Of a stretch of 6,549 bases of DNA, positions 1 to 6,387 are shown one piece after another. The translations under genes and the position numbers were made by a program. The notes below the pieces were generated by a model. That model ran no database searches and was not told the origin of the DNA. It saw nothing but the letters and a program-made list of their open reading frames with translations. The stretch's first letter is position 1. Each line of letters begins with the position of its first letter. Source of the DNA: JAHEEL01 sp964195515 (GTDB taxonomy: Bacteria > Actinomycetota > Acidimicrobiia > Spongiisociales > UBA5794); NCBI GenBank assembly GCA_964195515.1, contig CAXMQO010000082.1, positions 1 to 6,549 on the forward strand, read 5' to 3'.

Positions 1-150
1 AGTGGACGCTTCGACGCCGTGTGCGAAGTGTGGTGCCGCGATGACGTTCACTTCCTCGACACGCTCGACGCGGTCCGGACGATCGGCGGAATCGAAAACG
101 TTCAGACGGGCACGTACCTCGAAATTGTCAAAGAGAAGTACCGAATCTAG
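1..150 (+). CDS. Lrp/AsnC-family transcriptional regulator, C-terminal fragment
   Basis: This is the last 49 residues of a protein whose start lies outside the window. It reads in frame from base 1 to a TAG stop. The segment begins SGRFDAVCEV and ends GTYLEIVKEKYRI. This matches the C-terminal ligand-binding/oligomerisation (RAM) domain of Lrp/AsnC regulators: a GRYD-like strand, an acidic helix region (RDDVHFLDTLDAV), a GIENVQT turn and a final YLxIVK strand. Full-length members are about 150 residues, so the N-terminal helix-turn-helix is missing only because of the window edge. Such proteins usually sense an amino acid and control adjacent metabolic genes. The amidinotransferase starts 122 nt downstream on the same strand, and two palindromes lie between them, so local control of that operon is a reasonable inference. 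The effector cannot be told from this fragment. Confidence 0.85.
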   Translation, partial: SGRFDAVCEVWCRDDVHFLDTLDAVRTIGGIENVQTGTYLEIVKEKYRI

Positions 151-178
151 GTCATGGCCCGAATCTCGACTAGCCAAC

Positions 179-192
179 CTATCAATTGATAG
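179..192. promoter_or_regulatory. 14-bp perfect palindrome, candidate Lrp-type operator
   Basis: CTATCAATTGATAG is a perfect AT-rich palindrome in otherwise GC-rich DNA. It starts 28 nt after the stop of the Lrp/AsnC gene and lies about 80 nt upstream of the amidinotransferase start. Lrp/AsnC proteins commonly bind palindromes of roughly this size with AT-rich centres. A weak -10-like TAGTAT lies just downstream at 194-199, so a bound protein would sit over the promoter zone. No convincing -35 partner was found. Its role as an operator is inferred from position and symmetry only. Confidence 0.5.
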
Positions 193-200
193 ATAGTATC

Positions 201-212
201 GTTCTCGAGAAC
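201..212. promoter_or_regulatory. 12-bp perfect palindrome GTTCTCGAGAAC
   Basis: This second perfect palindrome begins 8 nt after the first one ends. Its sequence is unrelated to the first. It sits 60 nt before the amidinotransferase ATG and could be a second protein-binding site. As RNA it would fold only poorly because there is no loop. Function is inferred from symmetry and location. Confidence 0.35.
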
Positions 213-272
213 ACCCGTTGAACGCAGTCGTCGAACACCGGCGTCGACGGCCCCGCACCTTGAGGAGGCAAC

Positions 273-1406
273 ATGGCGAGAATCGTCAACTCGTGGAACG
301 AATGGAGCCGGCTCCGCCGCGTCATCGTCGGGCGTGCCGACGCCACCATGATCCAGGCACCCGAACCAGCCGTCGTGCGCGACTTCCCCAACGACGGGTT
401 CCCGGCAGGGACCTACGGCCCAATGCCGCATGACATGGTGGACGCTGCCAACGAACAGATGGACAACTTCGCTGCCGTCCTTGAATCGCACGGCGTTATC
501 GTCGATCGTCCCGAGGTTCGCGACTGGGCGCAGGAGATCGAGACGCCCGACTGGAAGCAAGCCTCGCAGTTCGGCGTCATGCCGCCGCGCGATGTCCTCT
601 TGACCGTCGGGTCTGAGATCCTCGAGGCGACGATGTCGCAGCGCGCCCGATGGTTCGAGTACCTCGCCTATCGCCCGCTGCTTCAGGAGTACTTCCGTGG
701 GGACCCTGACTTTCGTTGGGAGTCAGCGCCCAAACCACGCCTTACGGACGCGTCGTACTACGGCGGTACCGAGTTCTGGCACGAGTTCGAGTCGCTCGAC
801 GAAGAAGCTGCCATCCAGCGGTTCACGTTGAATCGGCGCTGGAACCTCACCGAGGAAGAACCCCTGTTCGACGCAGCCGACGTCGGACGGTTCGGCAAGG
901 ACCTGTTCGTCTATCACTCCTCGGTGACGAATGCCGCCGGTATCAATTGGCTGACCCGCCACTTCTCTGACCATCGCGTCCACGTCGCCCGCTTCCGCGA
1001 GGCACACCCGATCCATCTCGATGCGACCTTCGTTCCCCTGCGACCCGGATTGGCGCTCAGCAACCGCAAACGGGTGCCACTCGAGGACGACATGGTCAAG
1101 CTGTTCGAGATGAACGACTGGGAGATCGTGCCGTGCGCCGAGCCGGCACTCGAAGAGCCGCCACCGCTTTGCTACTGCAGCGTGTGGCTCTCGATGAACA
1201 CTCTCCTGCTCGACGAGAAGACGATCTTTGTCGAGGAGCAAGAGAAGGCTCAGCAGCAGCAGCTCTCCGACCTCGGGTTTGAAGTCATTCCGATCCCGTT
1301 CTGGGCGGTGGGTCCATTCGGCGGCGGCCTGCACTGTGCCACCGCCGATGTGTACCGCGACGGCGACATGGAGGACTATTTCCCGAAGCAGATCCCCGGC
1401 TACTAG
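273..1406 (+). CDS. Amidinotransferase (glycine amidinotransferase / StrB-like family)
   Basis: A 377-residue protein of the L-arginine-dependent amidinotransferase family, which moves the amidino group of arginine to an amine acceptor through a covalent Cys intermediate and releases ornithine. The N-terminus (NEWSRLRRVIVGRADA, residues 8-23) matches the family's NEWDxLxxVIVGR start. By family alignment the catalytic residues are Asp200 (in LFDAADVGRFGKD), His248 (in HPIHLDATF) and Cys355 (in GGGLHCATADV). The WLSMNTLLLDEK segment at 305-316 is also characteristic. Length lies between StrB-type enzymes (about 350) and vertebrate AGAT. It is probably cytosolic, with no signal peptide. GAGGAGG at 262-268 supports the ATG at 273. 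The acceptor substrate (glycine, lysine, an inosamine phosphate or another amine) cannot be assigned. It is followed by a cPGS-like gene in an apparent operon. Family call is firm; specificity is unknown. Confidence 0.93.
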   Translation: MARIVNSWNEWSRLRRVIVGRADATMIQAPEPAVVRDFPNDGFPAGTYGPMPHDMVDAANEQMDNFAAVLESHGVIVDRPEVRDWAQEIETPDWKQASQFGVMPPRDVLLTVGSEILEATMSQRARWFEYLAYRPLLQEYFRGDPDFRWESAPKPRLTDASYYGGTEFWHEFESLDEEAAIQRFTLNRRWNLTEEEPLFDAADVGRFGKDLFVYHSSVTNAAGINWLTRHFSDHRVHVARFREAHPIHLDATFVPLRPGLALSNRKRVPLEDDMVKLFEMNDWEIVPCAEPALEEPPPLCYCSVWLSMNTLLLDEKTIFVEEQEKAQQQQLSDLGFEVIPIPFWAVGPFGGGLHCATADVYRDGDMEDYFPKQIPGY

Positions 1407-1461
1407 AGCATCCGCACGGATTCGACCAACCGGCAATCAAGAAGAGAAGAGGAGCCACCAC

Positions 1462-2802
1462 ATGGCACAGCGTCGAGTGATCATCATCGGGGCCGCAGGC
1501 CGCGACTTCCACAACTTCAACACGCGCTACCGGGATGACGAGTCCGTGAAGGTTGTTGCCTTCACCGCGGAGCAGATCCCGGGGATCGACGACCGCACGT
1601 ATCCCGCGGAGCTCGCAGGACCCCTCTACCCAGAAGGGATCCCGATCTATCCCGAGGAGCGCCTCACCGGGCTGATCAAGGAACTCGATGCCGACGAGTG
1701 CGCCTTCTCGTACAGCGACGTTTCGTACACCCATGTGATGCGCGTCGATGCCATCGTCGCCGCGGCGGGAGCGTCGTTCACGCTCCTCGGCCCGGCCGAC
1801 ACGATGGTCGAGAGCACGAAGCCGGTGATCTCGGTATGTGCCGTACGCACCGGCTCGGGCAAGAGCCAGACGACACGCCGTGTGATCGAACTGCTCATGG
1901 AGAAGGGCCTCAAGGCCGTCGCCATCCGCCACCCCATGCCGTACGGCGACCTCGTGGCCCAGAAGGTGCAGCGATTCGCCGAGATCGCAGACCTCGAGAA
2001 GCATGCCTGCACGATCGAAGAGATGGAGGAATACGAGCCTCACATCGTGCGCGGCAACGTGATCTACGCCGGGGTCGACTACGAAGCGATCCTTCGCGCC
2101 GCTGAGGACGATCCGGACGGATGCGACGTCATCGTTTGGGATGGCGGGAACAACGACTTCTCGTTCTACAAGAGCGACCTGTACATCACCGTGGCCGATC
2201 CGCATCGTCCCGGTCACGAGCTGTCCTACTACCCGGGCGAAGTCAACGTCCGCCTCGCCGACGTCGCAGTGATCAACAAGATCGACTCTGCCGACCTGGC
2301 CGGGATCGAGACGGTTCGAGCCAACATCGCAACGGTCAATCCGGGCGCCACCGTAGTCGAGGCGGCGTCCACCCTGAGGATGGATGATCCTTCGGTGGTT
2401 GCAGGCAAGCGAGTGCTGGTCGTCGAGGACGGGCCGACGCTCACCCACGGCGGCATGAAGATCGGTGCCGGCGTCGTCGCCGCAACGAAGTACGGCGCTG
2501 TGGAATTTGTCGATCCGAGGCCATACCTCGTCGGCAAGCTGAAAGAGACGTTCGAGACCTACCCCGAGATCGGGATCGTCCTCCCGGCCATGGGCTACGG
2601 CGAGGAGCAACTGCGCGATCTCGAGGCAACGATCAACGCTACCGAATGCGACGCCGTCGTAATCGGAACTCCGATCGACCTATCCCGTATCATCGACATC
2701 GACAAGCCGAACACGCGGGTCTACTACGACCTCCAGGAGATCGGCGAACCGGACCTCGAGGGAATCCTCGCGGGGTTCATCGCGGAACACGACCTGGCCT
2801 GA
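1462..2802 (+). CDS. Cyclic 2,3-diphosphoglycerate synthetase-like P-loop GTPase
   Basis: A 446-residue protein resembling the cPGS family. That family is known from methanogens, where it makes cyclic 2,3-diphosphoglycerate from 2,3-diphosphoglycerate using ATP; bacterial homologues have no settled role. Residues 4-120 form a Rossmann-like region beginning RVIIIGAAGRDFHNFN. The P-loop is TGSGKS (130-135), preceded by CAVR. WDGGNND follows at 226-232 and a guanine-specificity motif NKID at 272-275, so GTP use is possible. The C-terminal part ends with a Rossmann-like strand (DAVVIGTPIDLSRII). AGAGGAG at 1448-1454, 7 nt before the ATG, fixes the start. The frame is open upstream to 1228, but that would overlap the amidinotransferase. 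The gap to the upstream gene is 55 nt without a strong hairpin, so co-transcription is likely. The link to the amidinotransferase suggests action on an arginine-derived metabolite rather than classic cDPG synthesis, which is inference. Confidence 0.85.
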   Translation: MAQRRVIIIGAAGRDFHNFNTRYRDDESVKVVAFTAEQIPGIDDRTYPAELAGPLYPEGIPIYPEERLTGLIKELDADECAFSYSDVSYTHVMRVDAIVAAAGASFTLLGPADTMVESTKPVISVCAVRTGSGKSQTTRRVIELLMEKGLKAVAIRHPMPYGDLVAQKVQRFAEIADLEKHACTIEEMEEYEPHIVRGNVIYAGVDYEAILRAAEDDPDGCDVIVWDGGNNDFSFYKSDLYITVADPHRPGHELSYYPGEVNVRLADVAVINKIDSADLAGIETVRANIATVNPGATVVEAASTLRMDDPSVVAGKRVLVVEDGPTLTHGGMKIGAGVVAATKYGAVEFVDPRPYLVGKLKETFETYPEIGIVLPAMGYGEEQLRDLEATINATECDAVVIGTPIDLSRIIDIDKPNTRVYYDLQEIGEPDLEGILAGFIAEHDLA

Positions 2803-2815
2803 CAACAGCCCCGTC

Positions 2816-2848
2816 GCTGTCGCCAGCCCACCTCGGGTTGGCGACAGC
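2816..2848 (+). terminator. Strong stem-loop after the amidinotransferase operon
   Basis: A 14-bp stem (2816-2829 paired with 2835-2848, one G-U pair) with the 5-nt loop ACCTC begins 13 nt after the stop of the cPGS-like gene. No U-tract follows on either strand, which is common for terminator-like hairpins in high-GC Gram-positives. Genes converge here, so it may act in both directions, although the - strand genes end about 180 nt away. The stem is plainly visible; terminator function is inferred. Confidence 0.7.
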
Positions 2849-3027
2849 TGCGTCGGCATCCACAAGGAACCCGACCTCCCACGGCTTACACCTTGAAGGA
2901 CTAGCTCGCGGCCGCACAGCCTCGGCGGCGTAGTTGTGTCCGAGCAGGACCCCGTTGGGGAGTGGCTCGACCAGGCCCGATACGGCCGTTCCCGGTCGGA
3001 GACCGCAGCGAAGCGTTCCTGGCCCTG

Positions 3028-3339
3028 CTACCCGGCGTCGGTGCAGTTGGCGGGGAGGTCGTTGCCGCTGACCTTGAAGTCGTTGCAGCTCAGGAATCGG
3101 CCGTTGAGTTCGCCGACGCCGTAACCGAGCAGGGCAATCACCAGCACGATGATGATGCTCATCACCTTGAGTCGGCGGTTTGGGATCGCAAAGTAGTCGG
3201 GAGCGACGAGGCGCAGCAAGATCCAGAACACCATCGGATAGAGCATCACAACGAGGACGAAGAGCACTCCGTCGATCTCCGCGAGCCAGCCGCCAGCGTC
3301 TCGATTCCAGAAGGGCCGCCTGAACAGGGTCCAGAACAT
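3028..3339 (-). pseudogene. C-terminal part of an interrupted membrane protein
   Basis: An open frame of 103 residues counted from ATG at 3339. It is in the same frame as the ORF immediately upstream and is separated from it by one TAG and two codons (ATC CCG). It has two clear hydrophobic segments, one around DGVLFVLVVMLYPMVFWILL and one around VMSIIIVLVIALLGYGV. It ends in a short polar tail with two cysteines (LSCNDFKVSGNDLPANC). No SD lies before ATG 3339 (the preceding bases are pyrimidine-rich), so independent initiation is unlikely except by reinitiation after the TAG. The family is not recognised. Read together with the upstream ORF it would form a protein of about 214 residues with roughly four membrane helices. 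The break is either a nonsense mutation, a sequencing error or recoding. Confidence 0.6.
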
Positions 3340-3345
3340 CGGGAT

Positions 3346-3672
3346 CTAGAGGAGTCCGAGCAGCCACCAGTTGACGTCCACCTGGCGGCGCAGGACGATT
3401 GTCCCGAGCACGACGACGAACAGTATGACGGCGATCTGGTGTCGGCGGGTAGAGAACACGGTGCGGAATGCCCCGTAGTTGAACGCGACATCCCACGCGA
3501 CCGGCGCGGCTCCGATCGTTGGAACGAAGAACGAGCGAATCTCCGGGGCAGTGCTGCCTTCCCGAGAGAATCCCGTCAGGAGGTCATCGTTCTTGACCCG
3601 CATCGCGAAGGACCAGAGCGGCGTGCGCCAGCCCCGGTCCCTCCCGTCGTCCGTGCGGCCAGGATCGGCCAT
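3346..3672 (-). pseudogene. N-terminal part of an interrupted membrane protein
   Basis: This ORF encodes 108 residues if started at ATG 3672, which is 13 nt after the stop of the AI-2E-family gene. The frame is open to another ATG at 3747, giving 133 residues, but that would overlap the upstream gene by 62 nt. Neither start has a strong SD. The protein begins with a polar, arginine- and aspartate-rich stretch. A hydrophobic helix follows (around IAVILFVVVLGTIVL), and then a second begins (NWWLLGLL) where the TAG at 3346-3348 falls. The hydrophobic run continues straight after it (IPMFWTLF), so the stop cuts a membrane helix in two. Close spacing suggests the gene was co-transcribed with the AI-2E-family gene. 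I do not recognise the family. Confidence 0.55.
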
Positions 3673-3685
3673 CGACTCGTGCCGG

Positions 3686-4939
3686 TCAGGCAGTTGCCGG
3701 GTCTGCGCCTCCTCCACCGTTCGCCGGTTGGGCGCCCGGGTGGTCATCGGCTGAGTCGTAGCTGGATTGGTAGACGACGGCGTAGCTCTTGCCGGTGTTC
3801 TTGACGATCGATGTGATCAGCGCAGCAATCGGGAGGGCAGCGAAGGCACCCATCGGACCGGCGATTGCGCCGCCGGCCAGCGCTGCGCCGAACGCAATAG
3901 CACCGTTGAGCTCCATCGTGTTCGAGGAGATCTTCGGCGACAGCCAGTAGTTTTCGGCCTGCTGATAGATCAACACCCACACGAGCAGGATCAACGCCTC
4001 GGGGAGGCCCAGCACGACCAAGGCCAGCAGGATCGGAATAGCAGCACCGAGATATGTCCCGATTGCCGGGATGAACTCGGCGACGAATCCCTCGAAGATC
4101 GCTAACGGTACGGCATAGAGGACCGGCATGCCCACCAGGAGCATCGCTACGAAGAACAACCCTCCGTTGATGACCACCAGAATCATGCGGGAGTAGAAGT
4201 AGCCCCCGGTCTGTTCGATTGCGGTGTCCCAGACCCAGCCGAAAACCTTCTGACGCTCCGGATGCATGCGGGACAGGATGGCCCGCTCGATCCTCGGTGA
4301 GTCTGCTGCCATGTAGAACGTGAACATCAACACCGTCGCGAGATTGAAGATCATGCTGATCCCCGACATCGCGATTCCGGCGATGTTGTCGGAGAACTTC
4401 GAGATCCCCGCTCCGGCCGCCTCGCCGGCATCGGTACCCGTTTGCTGGTCGATGACGTCCTGGCCAATCACGTCTTGGCTGTATCCGTTGATCGTGTCCG
4501 CGAAGCTTCCGCCGCTGCCCGAGATTTCATCGGCGAAATCCACGGCCGCAGGGATCATGAACGCCACGAGCGCGATGATGAAGACCACAAACCCGAGGTA
4601 GATGGCACCAACGGCTACCCCTCGCTTCCACCCCCAGCGTTCGTGCATGTACTTGACGGCCGGGATCATCGCCAGAGCGAAGAAGAACGAGACCGCCAGC
4701 ATGCGGATGAGCGTCTGCGTCCGGTACACGATCAACAAACTGACAGCGACCGCCAGACTGACCGCGACGACCTTCCAGAGCGACGTCCACACGAACTTGT
4801 CGGCCCACGCGGGCCGCCCACTTCTCGACTGCAGCGGAGCATCGACGTCCGCTCGTGCTGCCGCAGCGACATCATCCGGAACCGCTACCTGTGCTCCTGC
4901 CCAGCCATCCTGTCTAACGGAATCGTCCTTGTCAGCCAT
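3686..4939 (-). CDS. AI-2E family transporter (PerM/YdiK-type membrane protein)
   Basis: A 417-residue integral membrane protein of the AI-2E transporter family (formerly UPF0118). Members include the E. coli autoinducer-2 exporter TqsA but also Na+/H+ antiporter-like and uncharacterised proteins, so the substrate here is unknown. A polar N-terminal tail of about 50 residues precedes hydrophobic segments near 56-72, 76-95, 107-130, 193-212, 252-280, 298-325 and 347-380. Family signatures visible are FIPAIGTYLGAAIP (289-302) and ENYWLSPKI (329-337). A soluble loop lies at about 135-190, as is usual in this family. The C-terminus is a low-complexity Gly/Ala/Pro/Asp tail. ATG 4939 is chosen because a perfect SD lies 8 nt upstream; in-frame GTG 4948 and ATG 4945 fall inside that SD. 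It heads a - strand operon with the interrupted membrane gene. Confidence 0.9.
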   Translation of the reverse strand: MADKDDSVRQDGWAGAQVAVPDDVAAAARADVDAPLQSRSGRPAWADKFVWTSLWKVVAVSLAVAVSLLIVYRTQTLIRMLAVSFFFALAMIPAVKYMHERWGWKRGVAVGAIYLGFVVFIIALVAFMIPAAVDFADEISGSGGSFADTINGYSQDVIGQDVIDQQTGTDAGEAAGAGISKFSDNIAGIAMSGISMIFNLATVLMFTFYMAADSPRIERAILSRMHPERQKVFGWVWDTAIEQTGGYFYSRMILVVINGGLFFVAMLLVGMPVLYAVPLAIFEGFVAEFIPAIGTYLGAAIPILLALVVLGLPEALILLVWVLIYQQAENYWLSPKISSNTMELNGAIAFGAALAGGAIAGPMGAFAALPIAALITSIVKNTGKSYAVVYQSSYDSADDHPGAQPANGGGGADPATA

Positions 4940-4943
4940 GTCC

Positions 4944-4952
4944 ATCACCTCC
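4944..4952 (-). promoter_or_regulatory. Ribosome binding site deciding the AI-2E gene start
   Basis: On the - strand the sequence GGAGGTGAT is a full match to the anti-SD tail of 16S rRNA. GGAGG ends 8 nt before ATG 4939, which is ideal spacing. The in-frame codons at 4948 (GTG) and 4945 (ATG) overlap this site and are therefore unlikely starts. Confidence 0.75.
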
Positions 4953-5004
4953 GTTTGTTGTTGCCCGCGTCATTCAAGCATGCCGAGATACAGGTCCGGC
5001 GGCA

Positions 5005-5021
5005 ACACCCGAATCGGGTGT
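5005..5021. promoter_or_regulatory. Dyad element A, upstream of the AI-2E gene
   Basis: ACACCCGAATCGGGTGT is a 17-bp odd palindrome with 8-bp perfect arms around a single central base. It lies about 65 nt upstream of the AI-2E start. Its core, CCCGAATCGGG, recurs in reverse complement at 5290-5300. It is a likely protein-binding site rather than a hairpin, because the loop would be too small for the full stem. Operator role is inferred. Confidence 0.5.
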
Positions 5022-5131
5022 GCATAGCGGACTCGGTCAACTGCTCTCGACGACGATCGGACCTTTGCCATCGTCCCAGACGGCGCCGTCGCGGACTGCG
5101 CTCGACAGGTTTGCCTCGGTGAGCCGCGCCG

Positions 5132-5266
5132 ATGGTGAACCACCGCTACATGGCCGTTGGTGTGGTGGGGACGGCCGCGGTCTTCGCTCCGCTGGTCGGT
5201 TGGTCGCTCATTCCGATGCTCCCGGATCGAGATTCAAGAGCGTCACGGTGTCGCTCATCACACTAG
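5132..5266 (+). CDS. Possible 44-residue single-pass membrane microprotein
   Basis: A short ORF starting at ATG 5132, with GGTGAG 8 nt upstream as a weak SD. It encodes a polar start (MVNHRYM), a hydrophobic segment (VGVVGTAAVFAPLVGWSL) and a charged tail. The first 31 codons have the GC-rich third positions typical of the neighbouring genes; the last 13 do not. Either only part is a real coding remnant or the match is chance. Its start overlaps the stop of a preceding open stretch (5028-5138) that lacks a start codon. No family is recognised. Treat as tentative. Confidence 0.22.
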   Translation: MVNHRYMAVGVVGTAAVFAPLVGWSLIPMLPDRDSRASRCRSSH

Positions 5267-5270
5267 GACC

Positions 5271-5300
5271 GCCGAATCGGCCGTCTCCGCCCGATTCGGG
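5271..5300. promoter_or_regulatory. Paired dyad elements B and C, upstream of the BASS gene
   Basis: GCCGAATCGGC (5271-5281) and CCCGATTCGGG (5290-5300) are each odd palindromes. They are also inverted copies of one another (CCGAATCGG against CCGATTCGG, 10 nt apart). They can therefore act as two tandem operator sites or as one 9-bp-stem hairpin with a 10-nt loop. They lie 130-160 nt before the BASS start. A poorer fourth copy (ACCCG, 6-nt spacer, CGGGT) lies at 5343-5358. The shared core with element A suggests one regulator for both divergent genes, which is inference. Confidence 0.5.
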
Positions 5301-5431
5301 TACTGGCGCTCGCCTTTCGCCAAGCACCGCTTTCGCGCGACTACCCGATTCTGCGGGTGCAGCTACGCGAGGGGCTGCCTAGATTCGACTCGGTAGGAGC
5401 ATCAGAGTCCCCCGAAGAAGGAGTTGACGCG

Positions 5432-6325
5432 ATGACTGTGTTTGCCCTGAGCGATGGGAGTGACGTACTGACCGTGATCGTCAAGTTGTCAGCGTTGGTG
5501 TTCGTGGTGTCTTCGATGCTGGCGATGGGCCTGAGCCTCACGATCCCCGCAATCATCGCCCCGCTGAAGAACCTTCGTCTGGTGATCCTGGCACTCGTGA
5601 TCAACTTCGTCGCCGTGCCCTTCGTGGCGTGGGCCCTTCAGGCGGTAATGGATCTCGACCAGGACATGTACACGGGTCTGCTGCTGCTCGCGACCGCGGC
5701 CGGTGCGCCGTTCCTACCCAAGCTGGCCCAGGTGGCGAAGGGGAACGCCGCATTCTCGGTCGGACTCATGGTGTTGCTGATGGTGGTGACGGTCGTCTAC
5801 ATGCCGCTCGTATTGCCGTTGCTCTTGACCGGGGTCGAGATCAATGCGTGGGACATCGCGAGGTCTCTGATCATCCTGATGCTGCTGCCACTCGGGATCG
5901 GCCTGTTCATGAAGTCGCGTTGGGCGGGCACCGCCAAGGAACTCCAAGGTCTCATGTCGAGCGCCTCATCCCTTGCGATCCTGCTGTTGCTCGTCGGCGC
6001 GATCATCCTGCAGTGGGAAGAGATCGTCTCGATGATTGGCACTGGCGGTCTGCTCGCCATCGTGATCTTCCTACTGGTCTCGCTTGTTCTCGGATACTTC
6101 GCAGGAGGATCCGACCCGGCGACCCGGTCCGTGATGGGCCTCGGGACGGCCCAGCGCAACGTCTCAGCAGCGATGGTCGTCGGTGCCCAGAACTTCTCCG
6201 ACAGCCCCGATGTACTGATCACCGTGGTGGTCGGTGCCCTCATCGGACTCGTTCTGTTGTTGCCGATTGGTGCGGAGATGGGCAAGCGGGCGGTGGGCGA
6301 TGCTGCGGGCGGAGCCGATGCATAA
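5432..6325 (+). CDS. BASS family transporter (bile acid:sodium symporter-like)
   Basis: A 297-residue, very hydrophobic protein, close to the usual length of about 300 for this family of Na+-coupled anion carriers. There are about nine to ten hydrophobic segments, starting with LSALVFVVSSMLAMGLSL. The two crossover-helix regions of the fold appear at residues 91-110 (GAPFLPKLAQVAKGNAAFSV) and 238-248 (GTAQRNVSAAM). The latter carries the polar Thr/Gln/Asn cluster expected near the ion site. The first crossover lacks the PGG-type sequence of better-known members, so the substrate should not be assumed to be a bile acid. AAGGAG at 5418-5423, 8 nt before ATG 5432, fixes the start; the frame stays open upstream to 5357 without an SD. 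It is transcribed divergently from the AI-2E-family gene and shares its dyad-rich control region. No terminator hairpin is evident after it. Confidence 0.85.
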   Translation: MTVFALSDGSDVLTVIVKLSALVFVVSSMLAMGLSLTIPAIIAPLKNLRLVILALVINFVAVPFVAWALQAVMDLDQDMYTGLLLLATAAGAPFLPKLAQVAKGNAAFSVGLMVLLMVVTVVYMPLVLPLLLTGVEINAWDIARSLIILMLLPLGIGLFMKSRWAGTAKELQGLMSSASSLAILLLLVGAIILQWEEIVSMIGTGGLLAIVIFLLVSLVLGYFAGGSDPATRSVMGLGTAQRNVSAAMVVGAQNFSDSPDVLITVVVGALIGLVLLLPIGAEMGKRAVGDAAGGADA

Positions 6326-6387
6326 GATTGGCGCTCAACAACCACCAACATGCGACCATGCATTCAAGGTTTCCACCGGACAACACA

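Larger units (their letters stand above)
4940..5431. other. Divergent intergenic region with dyad elements
   Basis: This 492-nt stretch separates the AI-2E-family gene (-) from the BASS transporter (+) and should hold both promoters. No clear -35/-10 pair could be picked on either strand; a weak TAGATT lies at 5380-5385. It contains four related dyads (listed separately). It also holds one short + strand ORF with a membrane-helix-like peptide (5132-5266). Longer open frames here, such as one at 5020-5382 (+), have low-complexity Ser/Arg/Pro/Gly composition and no SD and are not believed. Confidence 0.6.

Noticed and set aside
2..196. 64-codon frame at the left edge
   Set aside because: Frame 1 over the same bases encodes a recognisable Lrp/AsnC C-terminal domain.
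150..272. Possible guanidine riboswitch upstream of the amidinotransferase
   Set aside because: The gap is short and shows only two small palindromes. None of the paired ACGR-type or ACG(G/A)-loop hairpin features of known guanidine riboswitch classes could be seen.
1251..1262. Four tandem CAG triplets
   Set aside because: They encode QQQQ in a helical part of the amidinotransferase and are too short to count as a meaningful repeat.
1228..1461. Upstream extension of the cPGS-like frame to ATG 1228
   Set aside because: The extension overlaps the amidinotransferase coding end and encodes a Ser/Arg low-complexity stretch. A good SD precedes ATG 1462.
1285..2610. 441-codon open frame on the - strand, antisense to the cPGS-like gene
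   Set aside because: It lies opposite a gene with clear motifs and SD, and its peptide is Arg/His/Asp/Val-rich without domain-like features. This is the usual antisense shadow in GC-rich DNA.
2962..3804. 280-codon + strand open frame opposite the membrane protein genes
   Set aside because: It is rich in Asp, Glu, His and Gln, as expected for the reverse complement of hydrophobic helices, and the - strand frames show clear membrane proteins.
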